Of a stretch of 7,839 nt of DNA, positions 1 through 6,447 are shown one piece after another (the first letter of the stretch is position 1; the number at the start of each line of letters is the position of its first letter). Where the stretch lies: assembly GCA_026193555.1 (NCBI GenBank), contig JAPHUU010000226.1, forward strand, positions 1-7,839, read 5' to 3'. Origin of the DNA: Rhodanobacter sp. GTDB lineage: Bacteria > Pseudomonadota > Gammaproteobacteria > Xanthomonadales > Rhodanobacteraceae. A model generated the notes under the pieces. It had not been told where the DNA came from, searched no databases, and saw only the letters and a program-made list of their open reading frames with translations. The position numbers and the translations under genes are program-made.

Positions 1-188
1 CGATGGGCCAGGCCGCTCCTTTCCAGATAGTGCTGGAACGCCTGTGCGGTGGTTGCGAATCCACCCGGCACCGAGACGCCAAGTTTGGCGAGGTTGCCGA
101 TCATCTCGCCGAGCGAGGCGTTCTTGCCGCCAACCTTGCCCAGGTCAGTCATGCGCAGTTGGTCGAGCCAAAGCACCAGATCGTTCAA
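1..188 (-). CDS. ppsA: Phosphoenolpyruvate synthase, N-terminal part (runs off the left edge)
   Basis: PpsA converts pyruvate, ATP and water to phosphoenolpyruvate, AMP and phosphate, the entry step of gluconeogenesis from three-carbon acids; it is cytosolic. Only about 62 residues are present. The reverse-strand translation begins LNDLVLWLDQLRMTDLGKVG, continues with GGKNASLGEM and then a VPGGFATT stretch, the typical start of the PEP/pyruvate-binding (ATP-grasp-like) domain of PEP synthases. I chose the TTG codon at 188-186 because the family usually starts about 12 residues before the internal Met (152-150), because VLWLDQL is conserved family sequence, and because a GAGGAG Shine-Dalgarno lies about 7 bases upstream. 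The gene diverges from ppsR, whose product regulates it, as in Escherichia coli. A weak possible promoter on this strand is TTGTGC (296-291), 18 bases, GACAAT (272-267). Confidence 0.93.
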   Translation of the reverse strand, partial: MNDLVLWLDQLRMTDLGKVGGKNASLGEMIGNLAKLGVSVPGGFATTAQAFQHYLERSGLAH

Positions 189-418
189 GTGGATCTCCTC
201 AAGAGCTCAGCAGGGAAAAAGAATGGACGCGGCGTGCAGGCCAGAATCGGGCCGCAAAGGACTGGTATTGTCCGATGCCGATGATGCACAGCACAAGAAG
301 ACCATTGGGGAGACTTGCCGTTCCAACTGCATACCAGTCAGCCAGCAGTCAATTGGCGACAGCATTTGACGCTTGGGTTAAGGTGCTGGCACACGCATTC
401 AAGCGACCGGCCAACTGT

Positions 419-1234
419 ATGCAGCGAACGGTTTATTTCATCTCCGACTCCACTGGTATTACCGCCGAGACGATCGGCAACAGCATCCTGGCTCAGTTCG
501 AGGGGGTGGAGTTCGACAAGCATCGCTTCCCGTTTGTCGATGACGCGCAGAAGGCAGAGCGGGCAGCCCACCGGATCAAGGCGCTGCATTTGCAGAGCGG
601 GGAACGGCCGATCGTGGTCAGCACCCTGACCGATCCCGTGCTGTGCGAAATAGTGGCCGGTAGCGGAGCCTTGATGCTGGATGTCTTCACGCCCTTCATC
701 GGCTCGCTCGAGAGTGAGCTTGGCACCAGGCATTCCGGAGCCGTCAACCGTTCGCACGGACTGGTCAATTTCGAGAAATACGAGGCTCGCATCAACGCGA
801 CCAATTTCGCGCTGAGCCATGACGACGGCATCGATGTCGACTACGTCGATGCCGATCTGATCCTGGTGGGTGTGTCGCGCTCCGGCAAGACGCCGACTTG
901 CCTCTACATGGCATTGCATTATGGCGTCAGCGCCGCCAATTATCCGCTCACCGATGAAGACCTTGAACGGATCGAGTTGCCGCCGCGCCTGCGCCCGTAC
1001 AAGGATCGCCTGTATGGTCTGACCATCGATCCGCTGCGACTGGCGCAGATTCGCGAGCAGCGCCGGCCAGGCAGCCGGTATGCCACGCTGAAGCAATGCC
1101 GCTGGGAGCTTGAGCAGGCAGACAGGTTGATGCGTCAGGCGGGAATTCCCAGTCTGAACACGACACATGTGTCGATCGAGGAGATCGCCAGCAAGATCTT
1201 CGACCGCTTCGGTATCGAGCGGACGATGTTCTGA
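419..1234 (+). CDS. ppsR: Phosphoenolpyruvate synthase regulatory protein (bifunctional kinase/pyrophosphorylase, DUF299)
   Basis: PpsR inactivates PEP synthase by ADP-dependent phosphorylation of a threonine next to its catalytic histidine, and reactivates it by phosphate-dependent removal that releases pyrophosphate. The 271-residue product matches the family length (about 270-277). It opens MQRTVYFISDSTGITAETIG, the DUF299 signature. Residues 151-160 are GVSRSGKTPT, the P-loop-like nucleotide-binding motif of the family, followed by a conserved stretch (YPLTDEDL, then LTIDPLRL and IREQRRPGSRYA). The frame is open far upstream (to about 44), but the family begins at the ATG at 419, so I took that; its ribosome binding site is weak. 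The gene is divergent from its target ppsA and 26 bp upstream of a DUF1249 gene, probably in one transcript. The related plant-type regulator acts on pyruvate phosphate dikinase, but the neighbouring ppsA fixes the role here. Confidence 0.95.
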   Translation: MQRTVYFISDSTGITAETIGNSILAQFEGVEFDKHRFPFVDDAQKAERAAHRIKALHLQSGERPIVVSTLTDPVLCEIVAGSGALMLDVFTPFIGSLESELGTRHSGAVNRSHGLVNFEKYEARINATNFALSHDDGIDVDYVDADLILVGVSRSGKTPTCLYMALHYGVSAANYPLTDEDLERIELPPRLRPYKDRLYGLTIDPLRLAQIREQRRPGSRYATLKQCRWELEQADRLMRQAGIPSLNTTHVSIEEIASKIFDRFGIERTMF

Positions 1235-1260
1235 GTACCGAACGGAGTGATCACGCCCGC

Positions 1261-1743
1261 ATGAGCGTCGCATTGGACCATCGCACCAACCTGTTGCCGG
1301 GACGTTTCGAGTTCCTGATGGGCCTGTACGCGGAAAACTATCACCGACTTGTTCGGCTGTTCGCGCCGCAGCAGTTGGTTCCGGGGTACTACGTGTCCGA
1401 TGTGGACGACGGTCTCAAGGTGCATCTGCAGGTGCAGGAGCGGCACCCGTACACGCTGGAGCTGGAGCTGACCTACGATTTCGTCGATGCACACACCGGG
1501 CAGCGGGCGCCCTCGGCACAGCTGCGCATGTATACCGACGCCGATGTGGCCGAAGCACTGCATTGTCATCCAGGGCAGCACCTGTGGCAGGTGCTGGGGC
1601 CGTTCCCTCCGGCGCACACGGTGCTTCAGCACCGCCTGCGCATGAACGGGTTTCTCTCCCGCTGGCTGGAATACCTGGCTGAGCAGGGACATTCCATCGG
1701 CACCTTGCAACAGGAAGCCGGCGCGGTATCAGGAGTCCGATAG
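1261..1743 (+). CDS. DUF1249 domain protein (YqiB-like), function unknown
   Basis: This 160-residue protein resembles the DUF1249 family, whose E. coli member is YqiB. Visible family features are an N-terminal FEFLMGLYAENYHRLVRLF helix (about residues 17-35), a central beta-rich part with VQERHPYTLELELTYDF, an LRMYTDADVAEALHC stretch, and a C-terminal NGFLSRWLEYLAEQGH helix. There is no signal peptide, membrane segment or recognisable catalytic motif, so it is probably a small cytosolic protein. The ATG at 1261 has a GGAG at 1244-1247, a rather long 13-base spacing. It lies 26 bp after ppsR with no terminator between, so the two are likely co-transcribed; the hairpin at 1765-1787 ends the unit. 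The pairing with ppsR may hint at a metabolic role, but no function can be assigned from sequence. Confidence 0.88.
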   Translation: MSVALDHRTNLLPGRFEFLMGLYAENYHRLVRLFAPQQLVPGYYVSDVDDGLKVHLQVQERHPYTLELELTYDFVDAHTGQRAPSAQLRMYTDADVAEALHCHPGQHLWQVLGPFPPAHTVLQHRLRMNGFLSRWLEYLAEQGHSIGTLQQEAGAVSGVR

Positions 1744-1764
1744 CGGTCAAATGACGGCCAACAA

Positions 1765-1787
1765 AAAACCCGCACAAGGCGGGTTTT
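1765..1787. terminator. Bidirectional rho-independent terminator
   Basis: A perfect 9-bp stem, AAAACCCGC pairing with GCGGGTTTT, closes a 5-base loop ACAAG. On the minus strand it is followed by six T residues (1768-1763), a good end signal for the tRNA operon. On the plus strand the T run is only four bases, then CCGTTT, so it should also stop the ppsR-DUF1249 transcript, perhaps less well. It sits between convergent units, as such shared terminators do. Confidence 0.85.
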
Positions 1788-1795
1788 CCGTTTAG

Positions 1796-1872
1796 TGGCG
1801 GAGCGGACGGGACTCGAACCCGCGACCTCCGGCGTGACAGGCCAGCATTCTAACCAACTGAACTACCGCTCC
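1796..1872 (-). tRNA. tRNA-Asp (anticodon GTC)
   Basis: The 77-base gene read on the minus strand starts GGAGCGGTAGTTCAGTTGG and ends with encoded CCA. The 7-bp acceptor stem is GGAGCGG with CCGCTCC, discriminator base G. The anticodon stem-loop is CTGGC-CTGTCAC-GCCGG, giving anticodon GTC (Asp). The T arm carries GGTTCGAACC. It closely matches E. coli tRNA-Asp. It is the last of three tRNAs in the transcript, 28 bases after tRNA-Glu and just before the shared terminator. Confidence 0.98.
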
Positions 1873-1900
1873 ACATTTTTTCCAGCTTTGCGAGCCAATT

Positions 1901-1976
1901 TGGCGTCCCCACGGGGATTCGAACCCCGGTCGCCACCGTGAAAGGGTGATGTCCTAGGCCTCTAGACGATGGGGAC
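1901..1976 (-). tRNA. tRNA-Glu (anticodon TTC)
   Basis: The 76-base gene read on the minus strand starts GTCCCCATCGTCTAGAGGCC and ends with encoded CCA. The acceptor stem is GTCCCCA with TGGGGAC, discriminator G. The anticodon loop CTTTCAC carries TTC (Glu), and the T loop is GGTTCGAATCC. It is the middle gene of the array, 9 bases after tRNA-Ala and 28 bases before tRNA-Asp. Confidence 0.98.
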
Positions 1977-1985
1977 TGATCAAAT

Positions 1986-2061
1986 TGGTGGAGCCAGGCG
2001 GGATCGAACCGCCGACCTCCTGCATGCCATGCAGGCGCTCTCCCAGCTGAGCTATGGCCCC
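1986..2061 (-). tRNA. tRNA-Ala (anticodon GGC)
   Basis: The 76-base gene read on the minus strand starts GGGGCCATAGCTCAGCTGGG and ends with encoded CCA. The acceptor stem is GGGGCCA with TGGCTCC, including one G-T pair, with discriminator A. The anticodon stem-loop is CCTGC-ATGGCAT-GCAGG, giving anticodon GGC (Ala). It is the first gene of the tRNA operon, about 10 bases downstream of the predicted transcription start. Confidence 0.98.
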
Positions 2062-2078
2062 GCCGCTGGAAGCCCGGA

Positions 2079-2107
2079 AGAATAGGTCCGGAACACATAT
2101 CCGTCAA
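2079..2107 (-). promoter_or_regulatory. Sigma70-type promoter of the tRNA Ala-Glu-Asp operon
   Basis: On the minus strand there is a -35 box TTGACG (2107-2102), a 17-base spacer, and a -10 box TATTCT (2084-2079). The next bases, TCCGGGC, form a GC-rich discriminator typical of stable-RNA promoters under stringent control. A run of six A residues lies just upstream of the -35 box (2116-2111) and could act as an UP element. The tRNA-Ala 5' end is 17 bases past the -10 box, leaving a leader of roughly 10 bases. The site is on the correct strand and immediately upstream of the first tRNA. Confidence 0.8.
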
Positions 2108-2261
2108 GCGTTTTTTCGCTGGAGACGGCATTGTCGTGCCGGGTCATTGTCGCGCTGGGGCGAAGCGGCCGATGGCGCCGCGCGCGGATGGCTATCCGTT
2201 TGTCGAGGTCGGAACGGTTCCTTGTAAGCTGCCAGGGACTTTGGTGGTGGCGGGACACGGT

Positions 2262-4031
2262 ATGCATGAGATCGGTTTCATCCGCGACCTTGCCGTGGTG
2301 ATGATCGTGGCGGGCGCCGCGACGATATTGTTCCAGCGCCTGCGTCAACCCGTGTTGCTGGGCTACATCCTCGCTGGTGTGCTGATCGGCCCACATATGC
2401 CAGGCATGCTGGTCGATGACCCGCGAGCCATCGACGACATCTCCAATCTCGGTGTTGTACTGCTGATGTTCACGCTGGGGCTGGAGTTCAGCGTGCGCAA
2501 GCTGCGTCAGGTAGGCATCGGCGTGCTTGCAGTGGCGGTCGCCGAGGTCGGTTTGATGCTGTGGATCGGCGTCGGTCTGGGTGAGCTGTTCGGCTGGAAA
2601 GGCATGGATACGCTCTTTCTGGGGGCGATTATCGCCTTGTCATCGACCATGGTGGCGAGCCGGACGTTGTCCGAGAGTGGCCAGCGACACCTGCCGTTTG
2701 CCCGCCTGGTCGTGGGTCTGCTGGTGGCCGAGGACATGCTTGCCATCATCCTGCTCACCTTGCTCACGGCCGTCGCGATTGGCGGCTCGGTCGAGGCGGC
2801 AACGGCCTTCACCCTGATTGGCCATCTGGGACTGTTCGTGCTGGTGGGGATGATTCTTGGCCTGCTTCTGCTGCCGCGACTGGTGGATTACGTCGCCGGC
2901 TTTGGTCGCGATGAAACGCTGCTGGTCAGTGTGCTGGGGATCTGTTTCGGAGCCAGTTTGCTGGCGGTATGGATGGGTTTCAGCGTAGCTCTGGGGGCAT
3001 TTCTTGCCGGTGCGATAGTGGCCGAGTCGCGCAGCGTGGGTCGCGTGCTGCGCCTGGTCGAACCCCTGCGCGACATGTTTGCGGCACTGTTCTTCGTGGC
3101 GATCGGCCTGAAGATCGACCCCGCGATGCTGGTGCAATACGCGCTGCCGGCACTGCTGATCGCCGCGGCCGTCATTCTGGGCAAGACCCTGGCCTGCAGT
3201 TTGGGCATCTTCATCGTCGGCCACGATCCGCGGACTTCGTTGCGCTCCGGTCTCGGCATGGCCCAGATCGGCGAATTTTCCTTCGTGATCGCCACGCTCG
3301 GCCTGTCGCTGGGGGTGGTCAGCGACTTTCTCTACCCGGTGGCCGTGGCGGTTTCAGTCGTGTGCATGGCGACTTCGCCTTACCTGACGCGTTCGGCGGA
3401 CGGTTTGGCGGATATTCTGCGGCGGGTTACGCCGCGTTCGACTCGGGTACTGGCGGTGAGTTACAGCGGCTGGCTGGAGAACCTCAAGCCGGTCAATGAA
3501 AATGCAGCGATTGCTGCGATCTTCCGACGGCTGCTGTGGCACATTGCGATCAATGTGCTGCTGGTTGTGACACTGTTCATGATCGGCGCCTATGTCAACG
3601 CGCATAACTGGACCTGGTTTGCGACATTCGGCATCGGGCGTGATCTGCGCCACACGCTGATCTGGGCCTGCGCGCTTTTTCTGTCGCTGCCGTTGCTGAT
3701 CGCCGTGTATCGCAAGGCCGAGGCGCTGGGCATGGTGCTGGCCGAGCTGGGTATTCGCGAAAGCCTGACCGGTGCCTACACCCGCCAGATTCGTGGTGTG
3801 CTGGCCCGGGTGATTCCGCTGGCGACGTTGCTGGGGCTGGCGGTGCTGGTCAGTGCGCTGGGCTCGACGATCCTGCCACCACGTGGCATTGCGCTGTCGT
3901 TGGTTGTGTCCGGAGGCGTGTTGGCGGTTGTCCTGTGGCGCTCGCTGGTCAAGATGCACGCGCGGCTGCAAGCGGCACTGAAAGACACTCTGGACAAGCC
4001 CGAGCCACCCGCCGGTTCAGACGCGGCATGA
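2262..4031 (+). CDS. CPA2-family cation:proton antiporter (KefB-like transport domain, no RCK domain)
   Basis: This is an inner-membrane monovalent cation (K+ or Na+) exchanger driven by protons. The transport domain (PF00999 type) covers roughly residues 8-385. It shows FTLGLEFS (70-77), LSSTMVASRTL, AEDMLAI with Glu157-Asp158 (where KefB/KefC have the acidic ion-binding QD pair), GAFLAGAIVAES, LFFVAIGLKID (276-286) and MAQIGEFSF (333-341). KefB, KefC and YbaL then carry a cytosolic RCK (TrkA-N) nucleotide-binding domain. Here no GxGxxG fold is visible; instead about four further hydrophobic segments lie near 427-446, 465-483, 516-536 and 542-560, then a charged tail. I took the ATG at 2262 (589 residues) because homology begins at MHEIGFIRDL. 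The frame stays open back to a GTG at 2136, but that stretch is polar and unlike the family. It is divergent from the tRNA operon. The ion carried is not determined by sequence. Confidence 0.88.
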   Translation: MHEIGFIRDLAVVMIVAGAATILFQRLRQPVLLGYILAGVLIGPHMPGMLVDDPRAIDDISNLGVVLLMFTLGLEFSVRKLRQVGIGVLAVAVAEVGLMLWIGVGLGELFGWKGMDTLFLGAIIALSSTMVASRTLSESGQRHLPFARLVVGLLVAEDMLAIILLTLLTAVAIGGSVEAATAFTLIGHLGLFVLVGMILGLLLLPRLVDYVAGFGRDETLLVSVLGICFGASLLAVWMGFSVALGAFLAGAIVAESRSVGRVLRLVEPLRDMFAALFFVAIGLKIDPAMLVQYALPALLIAAAVILGKTLACSLGIFIVGHDPRTSLRSGLGMAQIGEFSFVIATLGLSLGVVSDFLYPVAVAVSVVCMATSPYLTRSADGLADILRRVTPRSTRVLAVSYSGWLENLKPVNENAAIAAIFRRLLWHIAINVLLVVTLFMIGAYVNAHNWTWFATFGIGRDLRHTLIWACALFLSLPLLIAVYRKAEALGMVLAELGIRESLTGAYTRQIRGVLARVIPLATLLGLAVLVSALGSTILPPRGIALSLVVSGGVLAVVLWRSLVKMHARLQAALKDTLDKPEPPAGSDAA

Positions 4032-4091
4032 AGGGTAAAACTTCAACGGCGGTGAACCTTTCTGCCGAACGTCGGTCGCAGTGGGTAATCG

Positions 4092-4120
4092 TTGCCAAGT
4101 CCGGACAAGCGCCGCACAAT
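4092..4120 (+). promoter_or_regulatory. Candidate promoter of the FKBP isomerase gene
   Basis: TTGCCA (4092-4097) and CACAAT (4115-4120) are separated by exactly 17 bases, matching sigma70 boxes at 4 of 6 positions each. They lie in the 158-bp gap between the antiporter stop and the isomerase start, which predicts a transcription start near 4127 and an untranslated leader of about 63 bases. Because no terminator separates the antiporter gene from this gap, read-through from upstream is also possible. Confidence 0.5.
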
Positions 4121-4189
4121 GCGTGGCCTGCCTCCATCGGGGAGGTCCGGCTGGCAACGCCGGCATATCCAAACACGAGGGAGTTTCGA

Positions 4190-4945
4190 ATGAAGCAATT
4201 TCTGCGTCCCACGCTGACGGCCGTTGCGCTGGCGGTTGCGCTGGGCATGACGGCCAGCGTTTACGCCCAGCCTGCGAAGGCCGGTGCCGCGGGCACGGTT
4301 GACAAGGCCAAGGCCAGCTATGTGGTGGGTTGGGAAATCGCTTCCCAGGTTCCGCCGATCATGCGCGACGAACTGGATCCCAACGCCGTGGCCAGTGCGG
4401 TGAAGGCAGCGCTGTCGGGCCAGAAGCCGACCATGAGCGACGCCGAAGCCAAGCAGGTGCATGACGCGTTCATGGCGAAGATCCAGGCCAAGTACAAGGC
4501 CGAAGTGGTCAAGCTGGGTGCCAAGAACAAGGCCGAGGGCGAGGCATTTCTGGCCAAGAACAAGCATGCGACCGGCGTAAAGACGACCGCATCCGGCCTG
4601 CAGTATCAGGTCATCAGCCAGGGTACGGGTGTCCGTCCGGGCCCGAACGACACCGTGAAGATCGAGTACACCGGCAGTTTCGTCGACGGACAGGTGTTCG
4701 ATGCCTCGGCCAAGCACAATCCACCGGGACCGGCCTCGATTCCGCTGGCCGGTGTGATTCCCGGCTTCCGTGAAGGCTTGCAGTTGATGCAGGTGGGTGG
4801 CCATTACAAGCTGTTCATTCCGTCGGCGCTGGCCTATGGCGCCGAGCCGAAGCCGCCGATGCCACCAAATGCCACGTTGATCTTTGACGTGACCCTGGTC
4901 AACACCGGTCCGACCCCGGCTGGTGCCGCTGCTCCCGGCGGCTGA
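4190..4945 (+). CDS. Secreted FKBP-type peptidyl-prolyl cis-trans isomerase (FkpA/Mip-like)
   Basis: The product catalyses cis-trans isomerisation of X-Pro bonds and probably acts as a folding helper in the periplasm or outer envelope. The 251-residue protein starts with a signal peptide: KQFLR, a hydrophobic core, then VYA at 24-26 as a likely signal peptidase I site; there is no lipobox Cys. Residues about 38-130 form the helical, lysine-rich N-terminal part typical of FKBP_N dimerisation arms. The FKBP catalytic domain runs from about 135 to 240, with EYTG (Tyr160), VFDAS (Asp171), GVIPGF (188-193), ALAYGAE and PPNATLIFDVTLV. Phe193 replaces the usual active-site Trp, as noted in the findings. 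The tail is low-complexity Pro/Ala/Gly. The ATG at 4190 has GAGGGAG (4177-4183) upstream; the longer open frame from 3935 overlaps the antiporter and would bury the signal peptide. TGA and TAG stops are in tandem. It seems monocistronic. Confidence 0.93.
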   Translation: MKQFLRPTLTAVALAVALGMTASVYAQPAKAGAAGTVDKAKASYVVGWEIASQVPPIMRDELDPNAVASAVKAALSGQKPTMSDAEAKQVHDAFMAKIQAKYKAEVVKLGAKNKAEGEAFLAKNKHATGVKTTASGLQYQVISQGTGVRPGPNDTVKIEYTGSFVDGQVFDASAKHNPPGPASIPLAGVIPGFREGLQLMQVGGHYKLFIPSALAYGAEPKPPMPPNATLIFDVTLVNTGPTPAGAAAPGG

Positions 4946-4973
4946 TAGCCGTAACAACCCGAGGGTTGTGGTA

Positions 4974-5011
4974 ACGCATAAGGGCGCGAAGCGATTCGCG
5001 CCCTTATGCGT
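4974..5011. terminator. Strong rho-independent terminator after the FKBP gene
   Basis: A perfect 17-bp stem (4974-4990 with 4995-5011) closes a GCGA tetraloop (4991-4994) and is followed by TTTTG. It begins about 28 bases after the isomerase stop. A smaller 6-bp hairpin with a CGAG loop (4954-4969) precedes it. The stem ends 89 bases before the ugd start, so it should separate the two transcription units. Confidence 0.9.
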
Positions 5012-5051
5012 TTTGTCCATGAGCAGTGCTTCGCGACGTGCTCTGCACGGT

Positions 5052-5057
5052 TAGAAT
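5052..5057 (+). promoter_or_regulatory. Possible -10 box of the ugd promoter
   Basis: TAGAAT matches TATAAT at 5 of 6 positions and lies in the 89-bp stretch between the upstream terminator and the ugd ATG, where a promoter must lie if ugd has its own. No good -35 box is visible at 16-18 bases upstream (best TTCGCG at 5030-5035), so it may be activator-dependent or misidentified. A direct repeat GCATTAG-GCATTAG (5072-5085) lies downstream, running into the AGGGAAG ribosome binding site. Confidence 0.3.
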
Positions 5058-5100
5058 AGGCGGCTGACGCCGCATTAGGCATTAGGGAAGCCACGCGACA

Positions 5101-6447
5101 ATGATGAATGTCACGATATTCGGTACCGGCTATGTCGGTCTGGTCACTGGCGCGTGCCTGGCGGAGATGGGCAACCGCGTGGTGTGCGTCGATATTGATG
5201 CGGCCAAGGTCGCGCGGTTGAAGCGCGGCGAGATACCCATTTACGAGCCGGGACTGGAGCCCATCGTCCGGCGCAACCATGCCAGCGGGCAGCTCAACTT
5301 CACCACTGAGGCAGCATCGGCCATTGCGCATGGCGAGGTCATCTTCATCGCCGTGGGCACGCCACCGGATGAAGATGGCAGTGCGGATCTGACTTATGTG
5401 CTGGCCGTGGCGAAAAGTATCGGCCTGCATCTGGATCGGTATGCGGTCGTCGTGAACAAATCGACCGTCCCGGTGGGCACCGCCGATCAGGTGCGCGATG
5501 TGATCGTCGGCGCGTTGGCCGATCGCAGCGCCACTGTCGAGTTCGATGTGGTGTCCAATCCGGAGTTCCTGAAGGAAGGTGCCGCGGTGGAGGACTGCCT
5601 GCGCCCCGACCGCATCATCGTGGGCGCCTCCAGCGCGCGTGCGGTGACACTGCTGCGCAAGCTGTACGCGCCTTTCAATCGCAATCACGATCGGATGGTG
5701 GTGATGGACGTGCGCTCGGCGGAGCTGACCAAGTACGCCGCCAATGCGATGCTCGCGACCAAGATCAGTTTCATGAACGAGATTGCGAATATTGCCGAGT
5801 GCGTCGGGGCCGATGTGGAGCTGGTGCGGCAGGGTATCGGCTCGGACCCGCGGATCGGCTACCACTTCATCTATCCCGGCGCCGGTTACGGTGGATCGTG
5901 TTTCCCCAAGGACGTGCAGGCGCTGGGTCGAACCGCGCGCAGTCAAGGCTACGAGGCCGTGCTGCTGGACGCGGTCGAGGCCGTCAATCTGCGGCAGAAG
6001 ACCAAGCTGTTCGAACTGATTCAGCGCCATTTTCACGGTCAGCTGGCGGGAAAGACCGTCGCGTTGTGGGGATTGGCCTTCAAGCCGAATACCGACGACA
6101 TGCGCGAAGCGCCCAGTCGGCCCTTGATGGAAGCACTGTGGGCGGCGGGCGCCAAGGTGCGCGCCTTCGACCCCGAGGCGCGTGAGGAAACACGTCGGCT
6201 GTATGGCGAGCGCGACGATCTGGTGCTGTGCGAGTCCGCCTACGATGCCCTGGAAGACGCCGACGTGCTGGCCATCGTTACCGAATGGAAGGCATTTCGC
6301 AGTCCGGATTTTTCGCAGATCCGCGCCATGTTGCGCGAGCCGGCCATTTTCGATGGCCGCAATCTGTACGATCCGGCGGCAGTGGCAGAGGCGGGTCTGG
6401 CGTATTACGGCATTGGCCGCGGTCGCAGTCTGCAGGCGCGGTCGTGA
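5101..6447 (+). CDS. ugd: UDP-glucose 6-dehydrogenase
   Basis: The enzyme oxidises UDP-glucose twice with NAD+ to UDP-glucuronate, a precursor for exopolysaccharide, capsule or lipid A sugar modification, in the cytosol. The 448-residue protein has the three expected parts. An N-terminal Rossmann NAD domain has GTGYVG at 8-13 and, at its end, STVPVGT near 121-127. The central domain has NPEFLKEG (Glu155, Glu159) and [11 protein letters not shown] (Lys211, Asn215). The C-terminal UDP-binding domain includes [16 protein letters not shown]. The catalytic cysteine is Cys267 in [10 protein letters not shown], with Asp271 also kept, so it should be active. UDP-glucose rather than GDP-mannose specificity is inferred from overall resemblance to UDP-glucose dehydrogenases. 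The first of two adjacent ATGs (5101, 5104) is used; AGGGAAG lies at 5084-5090. It heads a likely operon: its TGA overlaps the slyX GTG start. Confidence 0.95.
   Translation: MMNVTIFGTGYVGLVTGACLAEMGNRVVCVDIDAAKVARLKRGEIPIYEPGLEPIVRRNHASGQLNFTTEAASAIAHGEVIFIAVGTPPDEDGSADLTYVLAVAKSIGLHLDRYAVVVNKSTVPVGTADQVRDVIVGALADRSATVEFDVVSNPEFLKEGAAVEDCLRPDRIIVGASSARAVTLLRKLYAPFNRNHDRMVVMDVRSAELTKYAANAMLATKISFMNEIANIAECVGADVELVRQGIGSDPRIGYHFIYPGAGYGGSCFPKDVQALGRTARSQGYEAVLLDAVEAVNLRQKTKLFELIQRHFHGQLAGKTVALWGLAFKPNTDDMREAPSRPLMEALWAAGAKVRAFDPEAREETRRLYGERDDLVLCESAYDALEDADVLAIVTEWKAFRSPDFSQIRAMLREPAIFDGRNLYDPAAVAEAGLAYYGIGRGRSLQARS

Noticed and set aside
44..418. N-terminal extension of PpsR and other plus-strand frames over the left edge
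   Set aside because: The first 188 bases are clearly reverse-strand ppsA. PpsR homology and family length begin at 419.
338..1273. A 311-codon minus-strand open frame opposite ppsR
   Set aside because: It mirrors the ppsR codons, shows no family resemblance, and would extend into the ppsA/ppsR control region.
1796..2061. Possible phage or island attachment site at the tRNA genes
   Set aside because: No copy of a tRNA 3' end is seen elsewhere in the window, and there is no integrase or foreign-looking gene nearby.
2108..2119. GCG-T6-CGC as a hairpin terminator
   Set aside because: The arms are only 3 bp with the T run as the loop. It fits better as an A-tract of the tRNA promoter on the other strand.
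2136..2261. 42-residue N-terminal extension of the antiporter from a GTG
   Set aside because: The extension is polar and lacks family similarity. The ATG at 2262 gives the usual antiporter N-terminus.
4043..5020. A 325-codon minus-strand open frame opposite the FKBP gene
   Set aside because: It runs across the perfect terminator and the FKBP leader and has shadow-type composition.
4834..6036. A 400-codon open frame on the minus strand opposite ugd
   Set aside because: It is the antisense shadow of a fully conserved UDP-glucose dehydrogenase in high-GC DNA. The translation has no recognisable motif and is rich in His, Gln and Arg, as such shadows are.
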